From contig VXCM01001256.1 of NCBI GenBank assembly GCA_014773175.1, positions 62,001 through 126,000 of the forward strand: a DNA stretch of 64,000 nucleotides. Reading direction: 5' to 3'. Origin of the DNA: Lucifuga dentata (taxonomy: Eukaryota > Chordata > Actinopteri > Ophidiiformes > Bythitidae). Numbering within the stretch: position 1 is the first letter of the stretch; each line of letters begins with the position of its first letter. This document shows positions 32,753 through 44,927 of the stretch, one piece after another. A model generated the notes under the pieces. The model did no database searches and was not told where the DNA came from. It saw only the letters and a program-made list of their open reading frames with translations. Both the position numbers and the translations under genes were made by a program.

Positions 32753-34280
32753 GGTGATTGATTGATTTATTTGGCCAAAAACTTAGCATGGTGTATTAAA
32801 ATTTAACAGTAATTTTAGTATTTACATTTCAGACAAAGAAGTATGTAACTGCGCTTTTAAAATTTTAGCTCTTTTATGTAAAAATAAGTGAATTTTGAGT
32901 TCCTATTACAAGATCATCAGTTGTTTTTTTTTTTTTTTTTTTNTTTTTTTTTTTTTTTTTTGTAGTTTTTCATCAATTGCGTCATTTTATATTTTTATTA
33001 CTTGAACCTCTGCTTTTCATTGTCCAAAAAGAGAATATGAATCGCCACCCATCTCATGATGTGTAACAATATAAATGCTTTATTTATTTCTGTGGAAGAT
33101 GGAAAATTTTAACCATAAGAACTCATTATTTTCTGATGTGTTTTTTTTTTTTTTTTTTTTTATTCCAGGCGGCTCCGGACCTCGCCTTCCTGGAGAAGTA
33201 CACGCTCACCCAGCAGCCCACCAACATCTTCCACCCCGTGAGGAGCGATCAGATGCTGGACCCCAGAGAGCAGTCGTACCTGGGCACGCTGCTGGGATGG
33301 ACTCATCTTCCTCTGTGCAGAACATCACCAGCTCCGATCACACGCATTGAGGTGATTGATTGATTGATTTGGCCAAAAATTGAGCATGATGCATTAAAAT
33401 TTAACAGTAATTTTAATCAAGTATTTACATTTCAGACAAAAAGTAACTGTGCTTTTAAAATTTTAGGTCTTTTATGTAAAAATAAGTGAATTTAAAATCT
33501 TGAGTTCCTATCACAAGATCATCAGTTTTTTTTTTTTTTTTTTTTTTTGGTAGTTTATGATATGAATTGCATTATTTAATATTTTTATTACTTGGACTTC
33601 TGCTTAGAATTTGTCCAAAAGAAAATATGAATTGCCACCCATAAAAATATAAATACACTTTATTTCTATGGAAGATGGAACGTTTTAACCATAAGAACTC
33701 ATTATTTTCTGATGTGTTTTTTCTTTTTTTAAATTTGGAAGTTTTGCTCATGGGCAACAAGGAAATAATTTGATATATCAGGTTTATTTTATTTGAGTTT
33801 TATGTTTTTACATGTATTTCTTCAGTTTCACTTTGATCTCATCTTTTCTCTACAAACCGATAATATGGATGATAGTGATTAAATGCACTTAGAAATAACA
33901 GTAATGTCAATGTAATATGGTTTAATAAATAAGTATTGGCAGATCACTGCAATTACATCTCTTCTGAAATCTGTGAAATCTGTACCTGATCTTTCTCACT
34001 GTTGTGCNAGATCACTGCAATTACATCTCTTCTGAAATCTGTGAAATCTGTACCTGATCTTTCTCACTGTTGTGCCATTTTTATTAATAGTTTGAGTTTA
34101 ATTTGAGGTTCAATTATCTCTGTGTCACACAGGTTTAAGACAAAAGAGATGCAAAGTTCATATGTGGAAGGAATTTTTATAAGCATTAAGTGTAACTACT
34201 GTATATGAGCACAGTTTGTGGTTTTAATGTATGTATGCAGCAACTTTATTTTAAATATACAATAAAACTTAATGGGAGAA
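32753..34280 (+). other. zbtb41: zbtb41 3' untranslated region and tandem copy
   Basis: Downstream of the stop the sequence runs to an AATAAA at about 34261. At 33164-33350 the end of the last coding exon recurs, followed by a second version of the same 3' sequence. A 67-base repeat around the N at 34008 (33941-34075) is an assembly join. Confidence 0.6.
33164..33350 (+). pseudogene. Second copy of the zbtb41 terminal coding segment
   Basis: Repeats the last roughly 60 codons of zbtb41 (TTCCAGGCGGCTCC onward to the TGA), with a few substitutions and a one-base deletion that shifts the frame near the end (CTGGGATGG instead of CTGGGACTGG). It has no upstream exons of its own, so it is a tandem fragment or an uncollapsed second haplotype. 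Confidence 0.8.
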
Positions 34281-34893
34281 TTTGAGTACTTTTTAAAACT
34301 GGGAAATATCTGAGCTGTAGAAGAAGATGCTATTGTTACCAAAATGTAAAAACTCCTGTACACCTTCAAATTTGTAGTCCCAGATGTGAAAAAAAAAAAA
34401 AAAAANAAAAAAAAAAAAAAAAAGGAACATCATAATAATTACAGCTAAACAATGGCAATGAGACTTATTTGGACTATTCATTTTTATTTTGGTTGTTCAG
34501 AATTCAATGAATCAATGAATTCAAGGATACAATGACTCTCATTCTTTAAATATCAGTCTGCCTGTTCTGTAGCAGTGGTGATGCTCTGATCAAACTTTGA
34601 CACATGCTTAATAAAATGCTTAATAAAATAATAAGTGCAAACGTCTGTAATGAGTGAAACAGACAAACACTGAGGTTTGCACCTATAGAAAAGTGAAATA
34701 TAAGTAGAAAACTGCATGTATCTATTTTACATTATGTCAGAAATGGTTAAAACAAAAATGAAACCATAGTCATAACTTGTGTTCAGTTTTTTGTTTTTTT
34801 TTTTTTCAGGGTTTTTGGGTGAGCCTTTTTTTCCCCCCGGATGGTGAGCGGACCCAAAGGCAGCAAACTTCTTCCCATTCATGAATCCCAGTG

Positions 34894-35488
34894 TTAGCAA
34901 TTATTCTGCATGAAAAAAAGTTAAACAGTTATTGTAATAATAAGACAAAGATTCATTAATAATTATTCTTACAAAAGTGGATTCAAAAGTAATACTTACA
35001 GTCTTGATGTCAAACCAGGTACAACCTAAAAATAATCAGATGACAGGACAGCAGTGAGTATGTGGAGCAGCTTCTTGACTTCACATGCTGAAATGCCTGC
35101 ATGCTGCATCCTGTTTCTAATGTTTGCTCTGTTATTTACTGGACTAACTTGAGGGAAAAAAAACAAGGATGAAGTTGATATATTTCACTTGAATTTAACA
35201 ATTTTGTCCTCAAATGGAAACATATCTCCCAGCTCTCTGCAGCACACTGTTATGTTCCTAAACTCTGAAAATTAGGAGTTAAGAATCCTAAATCCTCCAT
35301 TTCTCCTCATTTTTTTAAGTCTTTAAATGTTGGGCAGCAGAAAGTTTATAAGTCAAACTTATAAGTAAAATAAAATTCAAAATTATTCCCTAAACCAAAT
35401 TTGAATTTTGTTCAGTATCCAAATCCCAATTTTCACTCAGGAAGTCAGATTTTACACTGATAAAGGTTATATTTTTTATCATTCCTAC

Positions 35489-35524
<36 letters not shown>

Positions 35525-38500
35525 AATAAAATAAATAAATATATATTTAAAAAAAAAATCTTTTTCAATATAATTTTCCTGATGAGAATAGGCTTCTAAG
35601 GACACAAATATTATTCAACACTAAATTTAAGCTGTTGTGAGAAATAATACATGTAAAACTGAATTTACACACATTGCACATTTACATTTACGTAAGTAGT
35701 TAAAGTAGTTAAACTTACATTTGGAAAAAGTCATTCTTCCATTGGTGCACTGGCCCACAGAATAATGATCAAACCACCATTTGGCAAGTTTCTCGCACTC
35801 AAAACGCACTTTTTCTCCATCTCTTACATATTTAACTCCAAAGAAAGCTTTTAACCAGCTATATGTTGTGGTGTCCACAGCACAAAAAGTTTCTGCACAA
35901 AAAGAACAGAAAATAAGGCATTTATTAAACAGGTAACTTATTTCAATGACATTTTNTTTCTGCACAAAAAGAACAGAAAATAAGGCATTTATTAAACAGG
36001 TAACTTATTTCAATGACATTTTAATAAAAAAACTTGCTTTTACCTTTGCAAATGGGAAGTTGTGACCAAGTGCCATCGCTGTAACACTGCACTTCCTCTG
36101 GACCCTCCAGTTTGTAAAAGTTAGCGCATTGGTATTTCAAAAACATTTCACCAGTTTCCACAATTTCGCCATTTTGGATAAGAGGCTTATGTCCACATCT
36201 GCTGACTGGAAACAAAGAAAAGCTGTTTATTAGATTAAACATACAATTTATTCAAATAAATAGCATCATTCTTGCTTTTTGTCAAAGTTACTTAATTCAA
36301 CTGATTGAAGATGGAGCTGCATGGAAGAAAATGTATTTATCTGACAGGAAATATAGTCCCAGGAGAAATCTGCTTTTACCCAGAAATGAAAATGACCATG
36401 CTCTATACATTTGTGCATAAGTGTAGCACACAAAATATTGAGTTATAAAATGGGTGTATCACTGATCATTTGATTTTGAAAGATTATTGGCTTATTATTG
36501 GATTATTGGAAAATAACAGGAAAACAAAAATAGTTTATGTTTTGGAAAATGGTTGGCAGTAATGTAACGTGTGCAGGTCATATTTATTGGGCTCAAACAT
36601 GTATAGACACAGGTATGGTCCTTTAAAGGCCAGTGGTTATCACTTTAGTAAGTGGTCAGCAAATGAGGAAACGTCTTGAAAAGACAAAAATCAGATCAAA
36701 AGTATGACACACAAATTTGCACATAAATGAAGTCTGTTACTGTAAAAGAGCAGCAAAGCTTCTTATTTACTTGCTGTGATTTGTCGTTCTCTTTCTCTGT
36801 CATTCAATCCAGAGCTGATAGAAACTCCTGTAAAATCAGATCCGATGGAGAAAATAGAAAACATACAGTAGATTCACCACTGAGGGACAAACTAGGATGT
36901 TCTTTAGTGTATTTCTAACACATCAGAATCCACTAAAAATCTAATCATTTTCTAAAAATATGGAAATACTTTTTGTACTAAAGCAATAATTTAACTCTAA
37001 TATCATCCTTTTCTAAATTCCATATTTTCTACACCAGTGTTACCTGTTCCCCCCACTGCAGGTGGATTCTCATCATGTCCAGAGCCTGGTCTGCTTTCTC
37101 TCCCTGGAAGATAAAATGGGAAAAAGATATTTTTCAACCATCTATCCATTCATCTAACCTTTTTTCTACAGTTTATAATACTACATACAGTTTATAATAC
37201 TGTATATACTATACTGTATATATATATGCCTGTTATATTTGTTCTGCTCGCTATAGTTGGTTGGATGTCCATGTCCAGAAGCTGGTCTTGCTTTCCCTTG
37301 GAAATAAAAGTGAAAATCTGAACTTTTTCTATCTACCTATCTGTCCGTTTATCCATCCATCCATCCATCCATCCATCCATCCATCCATCCATCCATCCAT
37401 CCTCTACAACTTATCTGGGTCGCAGAGTAAGTACGTTTTTAGCAAAGTAGCCCAGATGCCCTCTCCCTAGCCAAACTGCCCAGATCTTCCAGGGGGATCA
37501 TGAGACATTCCCAGGCTGGATGGGACATGTAATCCCATTGGAGGCCTCTGAAATACTCTACATGAAGGCACCAGGAGGCATCTCAGGAGAAAGAGATGCT
37601 GAGATGACTCCTGGTTGGTTTCGTGGCATCTCTTACTTTTCTCCTTTTCAGACATCAGCTACCTGATTTTGGAACAAAACTCATTCCTCTGTGTTGAGCC
37701 AAAAGTCTATGATGGATTATCTCTTTTTAGCTCTCAGTATTCACTACTAATTCTATATTTATCATCACCATGTTGTTCACTTACTGCAGGGTTGGCCTTC
37801 ACTCCACCCTCCAGCGATGCAAGAGAGGGATTGCGTCCTTTGTGCTCCCTCTACAACATAGCCTTCTCTACATTCATACTGTACCCGTGAACGTACAGGG
37901 AACATGTCCTGGTGTTCGTCATGAATGATTACTGCATTGAGGATTTGAGGGGGGTCAACGCATGCGTCACTACTCTCTGTAACAAAACAGAACACAAATC
38001 ATGAGTTAGAAATGATGGTTAAATGACAGTGTTTTCATATCATTTGCACATTAATCAGTGATTATTATTTTTTTTGTGTGTGTTTTTTTTTTTTTTTTTT
38101 TNTTTTTTTTTTTTTTTTTTCTGGCTGAATATAGCAACACATCACACAGACTTACTCTCACAGACTGGCACGGACCACCACATTCCATTTCTACATTCAG
38201 CTGAGGCATCCTGGTGTTTGTGGACATATCCTTTGTCACACGTGACCCTGATTTCTTCTCCATCGTTATACAATCGTTTTAGGGGTTTCCCATTGGGAAT
38301 ATTGGGAGAAAAGCAAGATTTTTCATCTGAGGAAAAAAGAAAGAACAAAATAAAAGCTTGGATTTTAGCTCCCGATTCTTGCTATGTAGTCATGCCAGTG
38401 ATCAGCATTTCTGTCAGCATACAAATAGGTAGTGACCATTTTAGCTATAAAATCTACCCTTTCAACATATTTCTTTCTTCTTTGGCTATAATCCTTAAAT

Positions 38501-39250
38501 ACCTGGTTTATTGTAAGATCAAGTCCCACCTTCCTGTGTCTTCTGTGCTTCACCCCATCAGTCTGGAATTAGGTTCTAGATATACCACTATTTCTATTAT
38601 TTCTACTATTTTAGCATTGGACAGTGGTTTTCTGCTGATTTGTCAAAAGCCTCTGATACTTGGATCACTCTTTTCTCGTTGACAACACTCATTGGCTTTG
38701 ACATTGCAAAATCTCAAAAAATGATCACACAAATTATTATTTTTTCAATGGGAATGGTCACTTTGAAAAATTTGCTTTAACAGTAATGACATCAATTAGC
38801 CAATTTAGACACCAAGCTATAACACATAATGTTCCATGACAACTTTGACTGAAAAAAAAAAAAAAAAAAAANAAAAAAAAAAAAAAAAAAAATCATGGAT
38901 GACTTACTGATACATTCTGGTTTATGAGACCATTTGCCATTTTCACACGTGATTGTTGCCCACCAGCCCTCCACTGTGGGTTTAAGTCCACTGTCACAGG
39001 CATAAATGAGCTGCGTTCTGTGATGATAGCTCACTTGTTCAGGGACAAAATAACCACCATCCAGTTTGGGAGCTGTGCAGGACCGTGATGCACTTTGTGC
39101 TGAAATACAAAGATAAAACAGAGAATAGAATACAAACGTGCATTCTTAAACAAAAGAGCATAGTTGCATGTGACACAGTTCAGCATTCTTACCATATAGC
39201 ACTCCAGGAAAACAAAGTAGAAGAACAAATCCAAGGCAACTGAAAGACAT
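34894..39250 (-). CDS. Complement factor H-like gene A (five sushi domains)
   Basis: Secreted sushi/CCP protein resembling complement factor H, the fluid-phase regulator of the alternative pathway. Ten minus-strand exons: 39250-39193 (signal peptide MSFSCLGFVLLLCFPGVLYG), 39099-38908, 38326-38156 and 37976-37785 (CCP1-3), 37103-37044 (Ser/Pro/Gly hinge), 36827-36771 (linker), 36205-36044 (CCP4), 35892-35719 with 35025-35000 (CCP5), and 34905-34894 (NNC and stop). The lengths sum to 1104 bases, 367 codons plus stop, with consistent phase-1 junctions. CCP hallmarks (CENGKWSHKPEC, CYSDGTWSQLPIC) and paired cysteines are visible. The tiny last exons were placed by phase and by match to gene C. 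A duplicated stretch around N at 35956 is intronic. Whether it binds C3b cannot be told. Confidence 0.85.
36270..36622. mobile_element. TTAA-flanked MITE, copy d (left half missing)
   Basis: Right part of the same MITE family, ending GGTATGGTCCT then TTAA, in the intron between the linker and CCP4 exons of gene A. Locus B has the complete element at the same position. Confidence 0.7.
37245..37297 (-). pseudogene. Decayed hinge-exon copy in gene A
   Basis: Resembles the neighbouring hinge exon (AAGCAAGACCAGCTTCTGGACATGG on the minus strand against its counterpart at 37103-37044), but the acceptor is weak and no donor is evident. A (ATCC)n microsatellite lies next to it at 37353-37401. Confidence 0.55.
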
Positions 39251-39314
39251 TTTGTCAGGAATTAAGACATCCCACAACAAAGCAGAGTTAATAGTCTGGT
39301 TCTGATCAGGATCA

Positions 39315-39327
39315 GTTAATAATTATC
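39315..39327. promoter_or_regulatory. HNF1-like site upstream of factor H-like A
   Basis: GTTAATAATTATC, one or two mismatches from the HNF1 consensus GTTAATNATTAAC, 65 bases upstream of the start codon. Conserved at the same distance in loci B and C, which fits liver expression. Confidence 0.6.
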
Positions 39328-39699
39328 AGGTCCTTTCCCCAAAAATTACGAAACATGCAGTAAACACTCAGTCCCCATGCATGCGTCCACACACACTTTC
39401 AAAATCTTTGTTCTATTTCTTTTATGTACACATCATATTGCTACTTGTGAGAAAGTCTTTACTTATGCAATGGCACTTTTGGTGAAGTTAATTTAGAAAA
39501 GTGAGGAGATACTTTCAAATAAGAAGAAACATATTTGGAAAAGATGCAGATTGATCAATTTTGAAAAAAAAAAAAATCTTGTTCCTTATGAATACAAGTG
39601 CTTTTTGTTTTTTGTTTTTTTGTTTTTGTTTTTTTTAAATACAATTTTGCTTCTTTGCCCTTGGATGATGCTGAACCGAAACCTTGAACATAACGTACC

Positions 39700-39905
39700 A
39701 GAAATTTCCCACACTGATGACTCATTTGTCTTTTAATGAGAACAGCCTCAGGCTTCAAACAATCTGTCTGTCAACAAAAAATCTATCAGATTGTTTAGAG
39801 TCCAGATTTCAAAATGAGTTCCCGAACGGCTGTGATCAGAGGTCAGCATGTTCAAATACCAAAACACACTCAGGCCAAAGGACACACTATACAAACTCAT
39901 TTAAA
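39700..39905. repeat. Upstream block shared by factor H-like A and C
   Basis: About 200 bp (AATGAGAACA..., CAGATTGTTTA-AGTCCAGATTTCA, CATGTT-AAATACCAAAACACA) that recurs at about 54880-55085 upstream of gene C. It is part of the duplicated 5' flank and may include regulatory sequence. Confidence 0.6.
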
Positions 39906-40299
39906 TTCCCATTAAAAATACCGTACATTATATTATCAAAAAAAGTATAACCATCTGTATTACTTATTAAAATTATTTATTGATCCTGATGATGTGAACT
40001 CAGTTCTACTAACAGGCTGATTACCACCTGCTGCATCTTCATGCGCTCTGCATTATTTTCAGCCTTTGATTTGAAATGTCTTTTGTTCAGAGAATTTTAA
40101 CATTTTTAATCCTTCATGTAACAGAGAAGCAACTCAGTTTTATATTATAGTTTAATTTTGTTGTCAGTGTAAACATCAGGGTGTTCTATATTCAATGTAG
40201 TGTCATATTATGCTAGATTTTATATAATAATTGTAATATGATATGCTACATTTTGGACTGTATATTCATTGTGATGTCAATCTATTTCAAGAATAATGT

Positions 40300-40648
40300 G
40301 ACATACCAACACAGAGCTGCATGGGGAAAAAAATGTGTCTACGCCAGAGAATATAGGAGAAAAGATTATTTTACAGGAGAAATAGTCCTAGGAGAAATAC
40401 AGCAAAAAAGACTATTTTTACCAGAGAAATTAAAAATGAGCCTCCTACAATTGTATGAAAGTATCAGCAGGCAAAACACTGAATTTTAAGGAGGATGCAT
40501 CATCTGAGCATTTGATTTTGAAAGATTAGGAGATTTGGCCAAATAACATGAAAAAAAAATGCTTTATGTTTAAAAAAATAACTGCTGTTAACATAAAGTG
40601 TATGTGGTATTTATTAGCGTTAAACATGAAAGATAACAGTATGCTCCT
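40300..40648. mobile_element. TTAA-flanked MITE, copy e (partial)
   Basis: Right portion of the MITE family ending TATGCTCCT then TTAA, between factor H-like A and the third zbtb41 tail. Confidence 0.6.
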
Positions 40649-40732
40649 TTAAAGGTCAGTGGCATCATAGTGGTGTGTGCACTGGTTCGCCATATTGTTA
40701 GAGCAGATGTTTTCTGCAAATGAGTGATGATT

Positions 40733-40884
40733 GTGAACATGCAGGCTCAGGGACAGTAGCAGACTTTGGACTTCCAGGCGGCTCCGGACCTCGCCTTCCT
40801 GGAGAAGTACACGCTCACCCAGCAGCCCACCAACATCTTCCACCCCGTGAGGAGCGATCAGATGCTGGACCCCAGAGAGCAGTC
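40733..40884 (+). pseudogene. Third copy of the zbtb41 terminal coding segment
   Basis: Matches the last zbtb41 exon from TGTGAACATGCAGGCTCAGG onward to ...GACCCCAGAGAGCAGTC, where it runs into the gap. Two base changes sit near its start. No upstream zbtb41 exons are present, so it is a duplicated tail. Confidence 0.85.
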
Positions 40885-41206
40885 NNNNNNNNNNNNNNNN
40901 NNNNNNNNNNNNNNNNNNNNNNNNNNNNNNNNNNNNNNNNNNNNNNNNNNNNNNNNNNNNNNNNNNNNNNNNNNNNNNNNNNNNNNNNNNNNNNNNNNNN
41001 NNNNNNNNNNNNNNNNNNNNNNNNNNNNNNNNNNNNNNNNNNNNNNNNNNNNNNNNNNNNNNNNNNNNNNNNNNNNNNNNNNNNNNNNNNNNNNNNNNNN
41101 NNNNNNNNNNNNNNNNNNNNNNNNNNNNNNNNNNNNNNNNNNNNNNNNNNNNNNNNNNNNNNNNNNNNNNNNNNNNNNNNNNNNNNNNNNNNNNNNNNNN
41201 NNNNNN
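40885..41206. other. Assembly gap (322 N)
   Basis: Run of N inside the duplicated block, followed by a poly-T tract. Confidence 0.99.
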
Positions 41207-41269
<63 letters not shown>

Positions 41270-41272
<3 letters not shown>

Positions 41273-41726
41273 GTAGTTTATGATATGAATTGCATTATTT
41301 AATATTTTTATTACTTGGACTTCTGCTTAGAATTTGTCCAAAAGAAAATATGAATTGCCACCCATAAAAATATAAATACACTTTATTTCTATGGAAGATG
41401 GAACGTTTTAACCATAAGAACTCATTATTTTCTGATGTGTTTTTTCTTTTTTTAAATTTGGAAGTTTTGCTCATGGGCAACAAGGAAATAATTTGATATA
41501 TCAGGTTTATTTTATTTGAGTTTTATGTTTTTACATGTATTTCTTCAGTTTCACTTTGATCTCATCTTTTCTCTACAAACCGATAATATGGATGATAGTG
41601 ATTAAATGCACTTAGAAATAACAGTAATGTCGATGTAATGTGGTTTAATAAATAAGTATTGGCAGATCACTGCAATTACATCTCTTCTGAAATCTGTGAA
41701 ATCTGTACCTGATCTTTCTCACTGTT
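41270..41726 (+). repeat. Duplicated zbtb41 3' flank
   Basis: Nearly identical to 33548-34072 apart from the join artefact there; I see only a few base changes (for example GTCGATGTAATG for GTCAATGTAATA). The identity stops at the palindromic junction at 41727. Confidence 0.9.
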
Positions 41727-41786
41727 GTGAGAAAGATCAGGTACAGAACAAACACAACAGCTTAAATTTAAGCTGTTGTGTTTGTT
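41703..41786. repeat. Two abutting perfect palindromes at a duplication junction
   Basis: First: 20-base arms 41703-41722 and 41727-41746 with a TGTT loop. Second: 20-base arms 41747-41766 and 41767-41786 with no loop. The left arm of the first belongs to zbtb41 3' flank and the right arm of the second to factor H-like flank. Confidence 0.95.
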
Positions 41787-42771
41787 AAAGACACAGGTAA
41801 CACATGAGAAATAACATATGTACAACTGAATTTATCTAATATGGCTTTGCCACAAAAAAAAAAAAAAAAAAAAGCATAATAAAGTGCTGTCAAAAAGCAC
41901 ATCTACTCTTTCTTTTCCATTGAGAAATCCATAGCAATTTTTAATGTCGGCACCTTTGGATCTACAATTATGACTGGCTTTACTGATATGTCACATATCG
42001 TGCTTATGTTGTGCACATCATCATTAGAAAAAAAAACACTTTTTTTTAAGCAGAGGGGCTTTTGAAGATGTGCTGTGGCTCATTTACATTTATGTAAGTA
42101 GTTAAAATCATTAAATTTACATTTGGAAAAAGTCATTCTTCCACTGGTGCATTGGCCCACAGAATAATGATCAAACCACCATTTGGCAAGTTTCTCACAC
42201 TCAAAATGCACTTTTTCTCCATCTCTTACATATTTAACTCCAAAGAAAGCTTTCAACCAGCTATATGTTGTAGTGTCCACAGCACAAAATGTTTCTGCAC
42301 AAAAAGAACAGAAAATAAGGCATTTATTAAACAGGTAACTTATTTCAATGACATTTTNTTTCTGCACAAAAAGAACAGAAAATAAGGCATTTATTAAACA
42401 GGTAACTTATTTCAATGACATTTTTATAAAAAACTTGCTTTTACATTTGCAAATGGGAAGTTGTGACCAAGTGCCATCGCTGTAACACTGTACTTCCTCT
42501 GGACCCTCCAGTTTGTAAAAGTTAACGCATTGGTATTTCAAAAACATTTCACCAGTTTCCACAGTTTCACCATTTTGGATAAGAGGCTTTTGTCCACATT
42601 TGCTGACTGGAAACAAAGCAACAATCAAAACTTATATTAGATTAAACTTACAATTTATTCAAATAAATATATGGTTCATTCTGGCCTGATTTTTGTTTTC
42701 TCATGCAGCCTTTTACTAAAGGCTCAATTGACAAAAGTTAATGTCAATCACTGATACATATTTCTTTTTAA

Positions 42772-43307
42772 AGGAGCATACAGGAGATTTTGCATATTTG
42801 AACCCAATAAATGCAACTTGCATACATCACAATACAGTCAATAATTTTTTCAAAAACACACAACTGGAACAGTAAGTATATTACAAAAATCAAATTGTAG
42901 AGACCTGAAATGTTCTTGAGATAAGAAATCTATCACAGTGAACCAAACATCATTCTTGCTTTTTGTCAAAGTTACTTAATTCAACTGATTCAACATGGAG
43001 CTGCATGGAAGAAAATGTATTTCTCAGCCAGGGAATATAGTCCCAGGAGAAATCTGCTTTTACCCAGAAATGAAAATGACCATGCTCTATACATTTGTGC
43101 ATAAGTGTAGCCGGCAAAATAATGACTTTTTAAATGGGTGTATCACTTGAACATTTGATTTTGAAAGATTATTGGATTATTACTGGATTATTGGAAAATA
43201 ACAGGAAAACAAAAATACATTTTATGTTTTGGAAAATGGTTGGCAGTAATATAACATATATGAAGTATTTATTGGACTCAAACATGTAAAATCACAGGTA
43301 TGGTCCT
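42772..43307. mobile_element. TTAA-flanked MITE, copy f (complete)
   Basis: Ends AGGAGCATAC and GGTATGGTCCT with TTAA on both sides (42768-42771 and 43308-43311). Same intronic position as copy d in gene A. Confidence 0.75.
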
Positions 43308-43445
43308 TTAAAGGCCAGTGGTTATCACTTTAGTAAGTGGTCAGCAAATGAGGAAACTTCTTGAAAAGAAAAAAATCAGATCAAATATGACACAAATATA
43401 TAAATGAAGTCTACTAAAGAGAAAGGAAGCTTCTGATTTACTTGT

Positions 43446-43855
43446 GTCGTGGAAATTATTTAATAAAACAATTGTCCATTCAGTAATTTGTCTTTCTCCT
43501 TTGTTTATTTCAACTTCTTAAGAAGGGCACAGCATACAGTCACAAACAGTCAAACTGAGTGAGTATAATGCATGTAAGTGCAAAGAGAATGTGTATGTGT
43601 ATGTGTGTGTTATTTATAATGCCTGTCTGCAGTTAAGTCAGCACTCTACATGCAAGACAGTTTCAACAGAGACTGTTGAGATGGGTCACAGCTGGTTTCG
43701 GTGAGAGTAACTCATTCCCAAATAGAAACAGTTTTCATGAGAAAACAATAGAGTGTTTGTATTGTAACAGAGGTCACCTCAAGATAAAGTACATTTAGAG
43801 CAACAGTATCAAGCCTTACACCACCATTACAGATATGGTGAATTGTTATCTGGTT
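43446..43855. other. Insertion interrupting the locus B linker exon
   Basis: About 410 bases absent from the matching place in gene A. No coding capacity or clear terminal repeats; includes TG-rich sequence at 43590-43615. Origin unknown. Confidence 0.55.
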
Positions 43856-43963
43856 TCTCTGTCATTCAATCCAGAGCTGGTAGAAACTCCTGTAAAATCA
43901 GATCCGATGGAGAAAATAGAAAACAAATCTCATCATTTAAAAAAAAAAAAAAAAAAAAAAAAN

Positions 43964-43994
<31 letters not shown>

Positions 43995-44306
43995 GAAAAT
44001 ACTTTTTGTACTAAAGCAATAATTTAACTCTAATATTATCCTTTTCTAAATTCCATATTTTCTACAGCCATGTTACCTGTTGGCTCCACTGCAGTGGATT
44101 CCCATCATGTCCAGAACTTGGTCTGTTTTCTCTCCCTGGAAGATAAAATGGGAAAAAGAGACATTTTTCAACCATCTATCCATTCATCTAACCTTTTTTC
44201 TACAGCTTATATACTACATACAGTTTATAAATACTGTATATACAGTATAATAGTGAAGATAGAGAAAATACGTAGATAAAATTGAAAATTTGAACTTTTT
44301 CTATCT

Positions 44307-44342
44307 ATCCATCCATCCATCCATCCATCCATCCATCCATCC
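44307..44342. repeat. (ATCC)n microsatellite
   Basis: Counterpart of 37353-37401 in gene A, in the duplicated hinge region. Confidence 0.9.
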
Positions 44343-44914
44343 TTTACAACTTATCTGGGTTGCAGAGTAAGTATGTTTTTAGCAAAGTAGCCCAGATGCC
44401 CTCTCCCTAACCACACTGCCCAGATCTTCCAGGGGGATCCTGAGCCATTCCCAGGCTGGATGGGACATGTAATCCCATTGGAGGCCTCTGAAATACTCTA
44501 CATGAAGGCACCAGGAGGTATCTCAACAGAAAGAGATGCTGAGATGTCTCCTGGTTGGTTTCGTGGCATCTCTTACTTTTCTCCTTTTCAGATATCAGCT
44601 ACCTGATTTTGGAACAAAACTCATTCCTCTGTGTTGAGCCAAAAATCTATGATGGATTATCTCTTTTTAGCTCTCAGTACTCACTATTAATTCTAATTCA
44701 TAAGGAGTATTTAGCGTTAAGCAAGAGATTATAACTGAACATGATTTATGTGTGTGCATCAAAATAGTTGTGACAGAGTTCAGTGTTCTTACCATGTAGC
44801 ACGCCAGAAAACCAAATCAAAAGAACAAATCCCAGAATTCTGAAAGACATTTTGCCAGGAATTAAATCATCCCACAACAAAGCAGAGTTAATTGTCCAAT
44901 TTATATCAGAATCA

Positions 44915-44927
44915 GTTAATAATTGTC
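44915..44927. promoter_or_regulatory. HNF1-like site upstream of locus B
   Basis: GTTAATAATTGTC, 65 bases upstream of the signal-exon ATG; retained although the gene body is broken. Confidence 0.5.

Larger units (their letters stand above)
42121..44850 (-). pseudogene. Complement factor H-like locus B, truncated
   Basis: Minus-strand relic of a gene like A. Kept: signal exon 44850-44793 (MSFRILGFVLLIWFSGVLH), hinge exon 44135-44077, part of the linker exon from 43889, and the last two CCP exons 42606-42445 and 42294-42121, which remain open and nearly identical to gene A. Lost: the three exons for CCP1-3, missing between about 44690 and 44760, and the two small terminal exons, beyond the junction near 41767. 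The hinge exon is 59 bases, against 60 in gene A, a one-base deletion. The linker exon is cut by roughly 410 bases of inserted sequence (about 43446-43855). Together these make a working sushi protein very unlikely. The single N at 42358 with a 66-base repeat is an assembly join. Confidence 0.85.

Noticed and set aside
35627..36022. Duplicated exon border near the N in factor H-like A
   Set aside because: The two copies are exact and the second lacks the exon; best explained as a contig-end overlap.
37615..37890. Plus-strand ORF across the factor H-like hinge region
   Set aside because: Overlaps the antisense of the CCP3 exon and intron; the frame is not conserved in locus B.
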